From assembly GCF_964340395.1 (NCBI RefSeq), contig NC_135557.1, positions 18,859,625 to 18,923,624 on the forward strand: 64,000 nucleotides of DNA. Direction: 5' to 3'. Made by a program: the position numbers and the translations under genes. This document shows positions 55,051 to 64,000 of this stretch, in pieces. The stretch comes from Glandiceps talaboti. Its lineage: Eukaryota > Hemichordata > Enteropneusta > Spengelidae. Each line of letters starts with the position of its first letter. Positions within the stretch are counted from its first letter, which is position 1. The notes under the pieces are model-generated. The model did no database searches and had not been told where the DNA came from. It saw only the letters and a program-made list of their open reading frames with translations.

Positions 55051-56880
55051 TGCTATCATAATATAGTCTGGGTTATGTACTATGATGGACATATATCTGG
55101 CTGTGTACTATCATGGAAATATAGCTGGCTATGAACTATCATGGAAGTATAGCTGGACTATGTACTATCATGGAAATATAGCTGGCTATGAACTATCATG
55201 GAAATATAGCTGGACTATGTACTATCATGGAAGTATAGCTGGACTATGTACTATCATGGAAATATAGCTGGCTATGTACTATCATGGAAATATAGCTGGA
55301 CTATGTACTATCATGGAAGTATAGCTGGACTATATACTATCATGGAAATATAGCTGGCTATGTACTATCATGGAAATATAGCTGGCTATGTACTATCATG
55401 GAAGTATAGCTGGCTATGAACTATCATGGAAATATAGCTGGCTATGAACTATCATGGAAATATAGCTGGACTATGTACTATCATGGAAATATAGCTGGCT
55501 ATGAACTATCATGGAAATATAGCTGGCTATGAACTATCATGGAAATATAGCTGGCTATGAACTATCATGGAAATATAGCTGGCTATGAACTATCATAGAA
55601 GTATAGCTGGACTATGTACTATCATGGAAATATAGCTGGACTATGTACTATCATGGAAATATAGCTGGCTATGAACTATCATGGAAGTATAGCTGGCTAT
55701 GAACTATCATGGAAATATAGCTGGCTATGAACTATCATGGAAATATAGCTGGCTATGAACTATCATAGAAGTATAGCTGGACTATGTACTATCATGGAAA
55801 TATAGCTGGACTATGTACTATCATGGAAATATAGCTGGACTATGTACTATCATGGAAGTATAGCTGGACTATGTACTATCATGGAAATATAGCTGGCTAT
55901 GTACTATCATGGAAATATAGCTGGCTATGTACTATCATGGAAGTATAGCTGGCTATGAACTATCATGGAAATATAGCTGGCTATGAACTATCATGGAAAT
56001 ATAGCTGGACTATGTACTATCATGGAAATATAGCTGGCTATGAACTATCATGGAAATATAGCTGGCTATGTACTATCATGGAAATATAGCTGGCTATGAA
56101 CTATCATAGAAGTATAGCTGGACTATGTACTATCATGGAAATATAGCTGGACTATGTACTATCATGGAAATATAGCTGGCTATGAACTATCATGGAAGTA
56201 TAGCTGGCTATGAACTATCATGGAAATATAGCTGGCTATGAACTATCATGGAAATATAGCTGGCTATGAACTATCATAGAAGTATAGCTGGACTATGTAC
56301 TATCATGGAAATATAGCTGGACTATGTACTATCATGGAAATATAGCTGGCTATGAACTATCATGGAAATATAGCTGGCTATGAACTATCATAGAAGTATA
56401 GCTGGACTATGTACTATCATGGAAATATAGCTGGACTATGTACTATCATGGAAATATAGCTGGCTATGAACTATCATGGAAGTATAGCTGGCTATGAACT
56501 ATCATGGAAATATAGCTGGCTATGAACTATCATGGAAATATAGCTGGCTATGAACTATCACAGAAGTATAGCTGGACTATGTACTATCATGGAAGTATAG
56601 CTGGCTATGTAATATCATGGAAATATAGCTGGACTATGTACTATCATGGAAATATAGCTGGCTATGAACTATCATGGAAGTATAGCTGGCTATGAACTAT
56701 CATGGAAATATAGCTGGCTATGAACTATCATGGAAATATAGCTGGCTATGAACTATCACAGAAGTATAGCTGGACTATGTACTATCATGGAAGTATAGCT
56801 GGCTATGTAATATCATGGAAATATAGCTGGACTACGTACAAGTGACCTACAGGCATAGCTGGGCTATGTACTTTCATGTA
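55051..56880. repeat. 28/29-bp minisatellite
   Basis: About 62 units of CTATCATGGAAATATAGCTGG + CTATGAA or ACTATGTA, with higher-order blocks of 4-8 units repeated several times (for example the AGAAGTATAGCTGGACTATG variants near 55600, 55765, 56105, 56280 and 56395). The last, degenerate unit (GGGCTATGTACTTTCATG) contains the stop codon of the YqaJ gene. There are no spacers of differing sequence, so it is not a CRISPR array. Confidence 0.95.
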
Positions 56881-59800
56881 CTTGGTCTGGAATGCCAGTG
56901 GGCAAGCAATTCTGGAAGGATACCACATTTGAAAAAGGTGGTCACCTTTTCCACTGTTTCCTCCCAGAATTGCTTGTCTGGATATACTCTCTCGATGTGC
57001 ATTTCAGTTGTTGTCCACACAACGAAGTCACAGTAGTCAACTTCCATGATATGGATCTGTGCCTGCACTTGGTAGTAGTAGTTGTGACGACGGTTGAGTC
57101 TAATGTTGCCGTCCTTGTCTCTCACCAAACACTTATTTGGACCAATAATGGTTTCTAAAACTTCACATAGTGGGCACTGTAAAACAAAAAAGTTAAAGAA
57201 AAAAAATAGCTTGTTACAAAACTAAGTTGTTTACAGGTTTTATTTATGTGCAGGTTCCTCTAAAAAATTATTATTTTAATTTTTCACTATATGTTTACAT
57301 TGCATCTATTGTAGTGGTGTGACCGCTACAACTTTCATCATTCATACAGAAGTTCTCTTCTTTCATTTTTTATTGAAAAACACGTGTTTCAAATGATCTG
57401 TTTGATTGTTATTGTCCCAAATACTGGTATATTATTACCATGGGGGAGAGGGTACATACACAACCAAGGGTGATGTACGTGATTTGCCACAATGGACTTA
57501 ATTTACCTTCATTTCACAAGTTCCAATACCACAGCAGTCACATCCAGGAATTCCATCAGGTGTTGCACCTAGGTGTGGCCATTTAACATTCAGTTCAAGT
57601 CCACTCACTGATACAATGAAGTTATCATGTACTTTCTGTTGTGCTTTTTCATACTCTCTCCGAGCCACATCTTCATGCAATATTCCCCATCTGAAAGGTT
57701 ATACATTGATAATCAGTTAGAAAGAATGTGAAATTGCATTAATTTGTTCTACCTGTGAATACATTTTAACAATTTATTTAGTTGAAATTCAAACACAAAA
57801 GTTTACTCCACCATGGAGCCAGTTTTAGCTCGCAAATAACTATGGTAATACTGTACTCATGTAAGTGGCAGACATTGCCTATGCTCTACATGTCAAATAG
57901 TATCATGCATGTGACATAATATCATGTGACTGTGGATGTTGACATGTGAGTTAATTATTATCATTATAACCCAAACTATTTTCAATATTGTATTTTCACT
58001 AATAAAGTAGTAAAAACGGATTTGTCATTACTCAAGATATTATAGCGATGGTGTGTAGGGTTCCCCTACCCCAATCAATGATGTAGAATGTGAAATACTT
58101 ACTCTGTGGCCTTACTGCTGAATTGGTGTTCTTCAGGGTAACATATTCTCTTAATTAAACTTTGTGATGGGTTGGTAGGGTCAGAGTGAGCAGCTGACTT
58201 CATATTGGAAGCTGTCACTCGTCCAGCTCTATGTTGGAACCACAGATGTGACTTAGCTTGTTTCCTAGTTTCTAGTTCTATAGATTTACAGTCTCTCTCT
58301 TCCAGCTCAAATGAAAACGTTTTACATTCGTTAAGTAATTCTGAATATTTCAAGTCGGCATACTTGACATCAAAATAACTTGTCAGTGGCTTTGGCAGAC
58401 AGTTCTTTGTGCATGACGGAACATAGGCTTTGTGATAATTTGGCACGAAAGCAAGGCATTGTGGTTTGGTTTTAGCCTGTGAAATTTTTTGAAAAAAACA
58501 ATTTGCAGTACTGTCATGTAGATTTACAGCAGTTACTTTTTCTTTCTCCTTTACAGATTTATCGACAACTTCACCACCCTCCAATACAGTGTCTAGCATT
58601 TTTTTCTTTCGTTTGGCTGATGTAAAGTCTATGTTTCGGCATTCTTCATAAGTGACCTGTGAAGAGAAAAAATTATGAGCTTCAAATAATATGACAGAAC
58701 CCAATTATGCATGAGTGCAAGTGTGGCATACTAGAGGATATTTGCACTCATGCTTGCAGTGTTCTCTATACCCATACTTCACAAACATAACAAATGAAAG
58801 TGCAGCAGAAAACATCGCAAGTTTGAGTGTAAAACCTCTGTAACAATACTGGCACTCATGCAGTATGGGGTTCTGTTATTATTACATATTAAATTTACGT
58901 ACGTTTATCAAAAATAGCAAATTTCCATAAAAATGTGTGATACTGTGTGATCACATAACTTTCATGTAGAAGAAAGATCATGCCTTCGTTTACATATCAT
59001 TTGTATAGTCATTTTATAACGTTTTCAGTATTGCACTGCATTGCAAATACCACTAGTATGTGTGCACACCAGTGCGAGTAATTGTGGGGTATATGTGTAA
59101 TAATACTTAGCATGCATGATTTAGCAAAAAAAAAAAATATTTGTAACTAAGTAGTGGTATAAGGAAAAAAGTATTCCATGGAAAGTGGACAGCTGCACCT
59201 TTTGCATGGTATAGTAATCAATTTACCTTTCTTTGATAGCAAGGCATCCACTTAGCTTTTTCCTCTGTACAGGTAATAGAGTTTTGAAGTTTGACTCCAG
59301 CTTCAATGGCATACAAAACAGCCCCAACATGTGAACAAGATTCACATAACCTACAATTTCAAAGAAAAAATATAATTAATGTAAAGTAGTGGTCAGTCAT
59401 AACTTTATAATTCTCTGATACATAAAATTTAATGTTAAAAGAATTAAAATGTTTGGTCTATGTGTAGATTGGTGTTAGTCTCATGAAGTTTGGATGGGAT
59501 GGGTTGACAAATAATCTAAACAAAGAGTATGCAGAATTATAATTATCAGTATCATCATCACCATCGCCGCCATCAACACAATTGTCATCACTTGTCTATG
59601 GATTTCACATTTCTCATTGTTTAATAATAGCACTCAAAGCACAGATATAGACACGTTACTAAACATTATTTAGAGAATAAATGTATCTAAAATCACAAAA
59701 ACAATGTCATTTCAGTTAATCAATCCCAGTTACGATTATTGAATAGGTTATTTTTCATCTACATTCTATACTAAAAAATATCATAACTTTGTAAAATATA

Positions 59801-60622
59801 AATATTGACTCCATATATTTTAGTTTGTTCTATATATATTCAACATATCAGCAAAAACAATTAAATCTTGAGACAGGCTAAGAGATACAGTTGGTCCAAC
59901 AGTGTTGTATTTGTGAATAAGTCAGATGTCTACAAAAAAAAGTTGTTCACAAACACCCCAGTTGCACAACCTGAAAAAAAGGACAACTTACCCAGCCATA
60001 CAATTACAGTGTGCAATTATGACAGTGCCATTCTGTTCAGCTAGTATCCATGTTTTTAGAGGTGTCTCCCTCGACCTTTGGGAGTGATTAACCTGAAAAT
60101 ACAAAATAAATTTTTAACCTTACATTGCTAGTATTTTACTTTTACGCAATTACTTTATCATATAATTCGGTACTGTTGATCTTTGAACAAACATAGTAAA
60201 CTACACTACAAACTTGTGGAATCGACGTTTAGACTGACGATATGCATGACAGTTGAATGTCTTCATTCGAAAGTCATATCGGTAAAAATCAAACTTACCC
60301 TGCCCAGAATCAAAACTTTTCCCATTGCCAGGACCTTCACAGATAGATCTTGAACCCATCCGGAAACAAAAAAATTATACGCATCCATAGATTTCCAATT
60401 CTTCATTTGGTCTCTACTATAAAATGACGTCTGCAATACCAGATAGTTTACGATGTCTGGATACTCTATGACTGGAAAAAACTTTGCATCCGTCGTGAAT
60501 TCAGATTTTTTCAGAGAATATGGATCAATACCACCACATAGTTGTGTTTTCTCCACGTATCTGGACTTCGAAGCTTTATCGAGTAACGTAAAGTAGTCTG
60601 AAAACCCGGAGTTCGCGGGCAC
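56874..60622 (-). CDS. SWIM zinc finger - YqaJ nuclease of ISL2EU
   Basis: Six minus-strand exons join in frame: 60622-60299, 60092-59992, 59350-59227, 58656-58103, 57690-57507 and 57176-56874. All borders are GT/AG, phases 0,2,0,2,0. The total is about 529 residues without internal stops. Early part: [18 protein letters not shown] and YNFFVSGWV. The SWIM finger is built across exons 2-3 (HCNCMAG then CESCSHVGA). The YqaJ/lambda-exonuclease-like domain spans exons 4-6 with [17 protein letters not shown], the Asp in GATPDGIPG, the ExK in CEMK, and [11 protein letters not shown]. The catalytic set looks complete. No ATG precedes exon 1. The frame opens between a TGA at 60659 and a GTG at 60622, so the start is lost or lies elsewhere. 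Probable role: DNA end processing during transposition. Confidence 0.9.
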
Positions 60623-60636
60623 TGGTAATGAATGAG

Positions 60637-60655
60637 GTTGTCTGCCAAAATGGCG
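60637..60655 (-). repeat. ISL2EU right-edge inverted-repeat core
   Basis: Minus strand CGCCATTTTGGCAGACAAC, a perfect 19-bp match to 45771-45789 in opposite orientation, 15 bp before the YqaJ frame. The distance between the two is 14.9 kb with the DIRS element and about 8.8 kb without it. Confidence 0.7.
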
Positions 60656-60713
60656 TCGTCATCGTTTTCACCGCTGGTGGCGCAATTTTTATCACGTGAT
60701 TGCAACCCAAGAA

Positions 60714-60756
60714 TTGCAGACATTCAAAAATGTGTTGAGCTGCTGAATGTCTGCAA
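60714..60756. repeat. 13-bp perfect hairpin
   Basis: TTGCAGACATTCA and TGAATGTCTGCAA separated by 17 bases, close to the outer edge of the ISL2EU element. It may belong to its subterminal region. Confidence 0.7.
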
Positions 60757-60796
60757 CAGACTTCTAGGGTTTATGTCTGTTAGGAAAAAAATTCTT

Positions 60797-60892
60797 AAGC
60801 TTACTGACAGCTGTCTGCATCTCACTGACAGCTGTCTTCAGCTCACCAACAGCTACTTGCAGTTTACTGGCAGCTGTCTTCAGCCACAGGAG
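60797..60892 (+). repeat. 21-bp repeat (four units)
   Basis: CTGACAGCTGTCTKCAKCTCA-type units. In the plus frame that begins ATGGCGTCG at 60650 they read LTDSCLH/LTDSCLQ/LTNSYLQ/FTGSCLQ. That frame has a good Kozak context but no recognisable domain, and it overlaps the ISL2EU edge, so I do not call a gene. Confidence 0.6.
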
Positions 60893-60907
60893 TTAATTTC
60901 TAAATAA

Positions 60908-61726
60908 TGTCTGTTAGGAGTGTTTACACATTGCTCTGTCATGGGCAAAACGACTAGCAGCAGACTTTTAGCAGCTCTTGTGGTAGTTTCCAGAATATTT
61001 TAAAGTTACCTGGACAGTGGCAATGTGGAAGGGCATACCAATCCAAGGGTTTTCTGTTAATATGCTTCTGTGTCATAATAAATATTGCTTGGAATTATAC
61101 TTGCCTAAATACTTATTCACTAAAACATACATCAAATGTATGCAGGTGAATGTAGGTAATATTTATAAGAATGCCTGCAACACCATCAAATGTCCAATAA
61201 CTACAGTACATTTACATGTTAAAATATATTTATTAAGTTTCATTTTTAAGTATAAACACTGGAATCTGTTCTTGTTAAAATGTAAACCAGCTGCATGAAC
61301 AACAAAATCAATCCTTACAGAATACCTCTAATATAAAATGTACATGTATTGTTGTATGCATTTATTATTTGCATCGTTCACACTCACAACTTACCAAGAT
61401 TTAATGTAACTGTTTTCTCAAATTATTTGTAATATGTCACCTACATAACAAACATCCATTTTAAAATCATTTGCCAGCTTTAGTATTCTGGGTTTGTGAT
61501 AGCCATGCACGTATATTAGTGTGAAATTTGTTTACTATACTTCAACTTGGGACTAGCAATTAGTGGTTACATATGCAGAAACACGGCCCATTTTCAAGGC
61601 TACTACAGGAAATGTCCCCTGGATTTCTTGACTTGGGCCGGTCGTGTAGCGTATAGGCATTGAAAAGAGTGGTTCATTTTGGGCCGCGTATGATCGGCCT
61701 CGCCAATATCTGAGTTTTCAGTTTCA
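60908..61726. other. No supported feature
   Basis: AT-rich sequence. A 93-codon plus-strand frame at 61017 has no domain. No repeats were recognised. Confidence 0.4.
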
Positions 61727-61921
61727 CTATAGTCGGTCATATTCAGGGTTGTCATACCCATCATCAACGCCGTCTGATAAATCTCGACATTCGGATGTCA
61801 ACAAGGGATTTTGATTCCCCTCTTCATTGTCAAATAACTCACAGTTGTCTTCATTTTCCTCCGTTATGTTATAACATGAATAAATAAATATGACGCTCGC
61901 CATCTCCTTCCTGTCGATCAT
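61727..61921 (-). CDS. Small acidic ORF or exon, unknown
   Basis: A 64-codon frame with ATG at 61921 (a second ATG in better context, GGAGATGGCG, six codons on). It is acidic (EENEDNCELFDNEEG) and ends DDGYDNPEYDRL, with an NPxY motif of the kind used for endocytic or PTB binding in cytoplasmic tails. It could be a terminal exon of a membrane protein or a first exon, since a GGTATGA donor-like site lies at the DDG codons. I do not recognise the protein. Confidence 0.3.
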   Translation of the reverse strand: MIDRKEMASVIFIYSCYNITEENEDNCELFDNEEGNQNPLLTSECRDLSDGVDDGYDNPEYDRL

Positions 61922-62399
61922 CTCATTAGTCTACCAAACTCGCTTGAAACGGTATCGGTATTGTCTGTGTACGTGTTCGTGTGTTGTTGATGTCGAGGGA
62001 CATCACCCGGAAGTGATGGGAGTCCATCGTGTGTAGGCCAATGATCGCAAAGTTGTCCTCAGAACTGGAATGGCCACTTTTCGCTTCCATCTCTCATAGA
62101 TTGCCATTTTGCTTCAACTTTTGGAGATTACAAGTATACTGCTCTGTTTTGAGTCGATACGTAACGTGAACGTACAGTGTAAACAAACCCCTAGCCCTGA
62201 GATCGCTGGCTTAGGTTACATCCACAATATAGCGTCACAGGCTCTTTCAAAGCTTGTGGAAAAACTGCGAGGAACAAACATTTTGTTTATGGCTAATAAC
62301 AGCGCAAACATGGATAATATGAAAGAAACAAAATAATAAACAAAAATATATTTTTTCAAAATTGAATCAACGACTGTTGTAAAGTTTACAACGCATTGA

Positions 62400-62497
62400 A
62401 GTTTTGAAATTATTATGAACGAGGCTATGACGTATCAGCCAATCAAATCAACGGGCGCAATCTCACCAGCACTTCAAATGTTGGAATGAAACGGAAG
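62400..62497 (+). promoter_or_regulatory. Possible promoter (CRE-like and CCAAT)
   Basis: ATGACGTATC (62428) and AGCCAATCAAATC (62438) lie 55-70 bp before the ATG at 62498, between two outward-facing candidate exons. The rest of 61922-62400 has nothing else to report. Confidence 0.35.
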
Positions 62498-62593
62498 ATG
62501 GCGACCGTGATTCACAAAGGCAAAGAAAATCGTCTTCGACAACTGATCATGAGAAGAGGTATACATCAAGACCTACTCATTTTGGTGATGAAG
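62498..62593 (+). CDS. Candidate first exon, unknown protein
   Basis: ATG in strong context (GGAAGATGGCG) opens 32 codons (MATVIHKGKENRLRQLIMRR..., basic) up to a GTATGT donor at 62594, phase 0. I do not recognise the family. A following exon has not been fixed: the next coding-like segment at 63693 does not fit in phase 0 without an early stop, so another exon may lie between or beyond the window. From 62594 to 63690 I see only a C run (62931) and a (GT)n (63169-63200). Confidence 0.4.
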
Positions 62594-63165
62594 GTATGTT
62601 AATTTAACTGACGCTTTCATAGCGTATTATAGGCTCTGGTGTTTTTTTAAACGATAGAATCCTGGTCGTCTATGTGTAGACGTTATATCTTATTTACTTA
62701 GTAATAGTATAGTACTCGTGGCCGTACGATCGGAGGCTTTTCAGACATAGACCTAGACCTCGGTTGCATACATAGACTTCTACAACTGTTTGAAACTTCC
62801 GAAAGTTTTTTTTAAAGTACATCTGATATACATGTAATATTCAAGTTGGAGTGTCCACTTTGTCGATTGAAAGTAGGGAAGAATGCACTGCTTGCCTGGT
62901 GCCGTGTGTAAACTGAAATCAGATTACAATCCCCCCCCCCCCACGATTTATCGTGTAAAAATTATTAGTTTCTCGTCGAAAGAGTGACAAATTAATTTAA
63001 GATATGGAATGGAACAATGTTGGAGTGTTTTGTAGAAACCAGTGTGTCACAAATCATTTAGTAGTAGTACTAGTACACCCCATGATCACAGCCACATTTA
63101 CACAGTGCTCTGTCATGTACATGCAGAACACTTTTCACCAACTTGATGTATGTCATTGAGGTCTG

Positions 63166-63168
<3 letters not shown>

Positions 63169-63200
<32 letters not shown>
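63169..63200. repeat. (GT)n microsatellite
   Basis: About 32 bp of GT. Confidence 0.95.
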
Positions 63201-63203
<3 letters not shown>

Positions 63204-63692
63204 CATACGTATGTATTTATTTAATAAGGGTATGAACTTTCATTTTAATCAAAGGTTGTCATGTTTAAAATGCTTCATATTGATGTATTTGTGTATTCAT
63301 TACGTTATAGTGCAAATTATAGAACACAACACATATTCAGTTGTAAGGAGAGAGTAAGAATATGGAACTCTTGTTGAGGCATTGTGGCCATCAGACAAGC
63401 AATATTAATTATCCTTGTCTTATTCTAAGTAGAAATGTTAAGTGTTAAGTGAGACAATGTGGGAAGACTGCGAGTTCATTATTTTTGTATAAAGTTTTTA
63501 TAAAAATGTTGTTCCTTAATTATGGCTGCTCTGATGTACTTTTGGGAAGTCTGATAAAATGTATTACCTAGGGTGTACCACTGTTAACACACTACAAGAA
63601 TATACATTTTGTAGATTCTATTTACCAGTTGATAATTTTTGTTTTGCCAAAATTAGTGTTACTTACATGCATGTTTTTATTTGTTGCATCTT

Positions 63693-63931
63693 AGAGTAGA
63701 AACTCAAGATGACTTTAGAAAAAGCAGTGTCAACATAAAAGTACAAAAAACAGAAAGTGGACAAAGAAAGCAAACTCCAGCAGGACAAAAAAATGGAACA
63801 CATGCAGCACAGCAAAGCAATAAAAGCAAAGACTGACAAAAATAGAGAAATTGCTGAAGAGAAGCAAGCCAAACGCCTAGCAAAGTTGTATGGCAACTTT
63901 AAAAAGGATGAAGGAACAGGCCTACTTTCAA
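63693..63931 (+). CDS. Candidate exon, Lys-rich coiled-coil-like, unknown
   Basis: A plausible acceptor (TTGCATCTTAG) precedes 63693 and an AAG/GTACTA donor-like site follows 63931. In the frame open from 63739 the product is highly charged and helical (KLQQDKKMEHMQHSKAIK, REIAEEKQAKRLAKLY). An overlapping frame from the acceptor is also open for 46 codons. An in-frame TAA at 63736 prevents the two halves being read as one. Family unknown. The gene may continue past the window edge. Confidence 0.3.
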
Positions 63932-64000
63932 AGGTACTAGTAACTTTTTTAATCTGTTAGTGTATAAAAACAAAACAGAGCAATATAATTCCCCAAGAGG

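Noticed and set aside
55051-56880. CRISPR-like array
   Set aside because: 28/29-bp units are directly adjacent without unique spacers, in a eukaryotic transposon. It is a minisatellite.

Overview
The window is animal nuclear DNA and is dominated by transposable elements. Introns have canonical GT/AG borders, immunoglobulin (Ig) exons are phase 1-1, and microsatellites and several retrotransposon and DNA-transposon families are abundant. The mix (THAP/DDE plus YqaJ transposon, DIRS-like element, Ty3/gypsy element, hammerhead-bearing repeats, Ig-superfamily exons) suits a marine invertebrate such as a hemichordate, lophotrochozoan or cephalochordate. The species cannot be fixed from the sequence alone.

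Region 1 (about 1-30 kb) looks like the remains of an Ig-superfamily receptor locus buried in repeats. Two short signal-peptide exons, both with phase-1 donors, face away from each other at 11.66-11.71 kb (minus) and 13.38-13.45 kb (plus). A minus-strand Ig exon lies at 4.5-4.8 kb. Two plus-strand Ig exons with compatible phases lie at 25.18-25.87 kb. Around them are copies of a 'lock-step' repeat family (X), an inverted pair of about 2-kb TIR elements (Y, whose partner is at 38-40 kb), a 400-bp foldback, a 991-bp near-perfect tandem duplication, and two hammerhead-ribozyme candidates lying between (TA)n tracts.

Region 2 (about 26-40 kb) is almost pure repeat. It holds three copies of a TIR element with internal units of about 155 bp (Z), a 2.5-kb element with 430-bp terminal inverted repeats, a decayed DIRS fragment whose RNase H segment has been amplified into a minisatellite, an 18-bp satellite, a 111-bp MITE with a recognisable empty site, a 5'-truncated LINE, and the second Y copy.

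Region 3 (about 40-61 kb) is a stack of mobile elements. A complete Ty3/gypsy element with two identical 156-bp LTRs and a 5-bp target duplication lies at 40.29-45.06 kb. Next is a hAT transposase tail. Then comes an ISL2EU-type DNA transposon with convergent genes: a THAP + DDE transposase (plus strand, 45.86-48.08 kb) and a six-exon SWIM-YqaJ nuclease gene (minus strand, 56.87-60.62 kb). A 19-bp perfect inverted repeat lies at both outer edges and a long palindrome lies between the genes. A 6,122-bp DIRS-type tyrosine-recombinase retrotransposon is inserted into one arm of that palindrome. Its internal complementary region fixes its ends to the base. A 1.8-kb minisatellite fills the space up to the YqaJ stop codon.

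Region 4 (about 61-64 kb) has no recognised gene. It contains a possible divergent promoter with short candidate first exons on each side and the start of a lysine-rich exon at the right edge.
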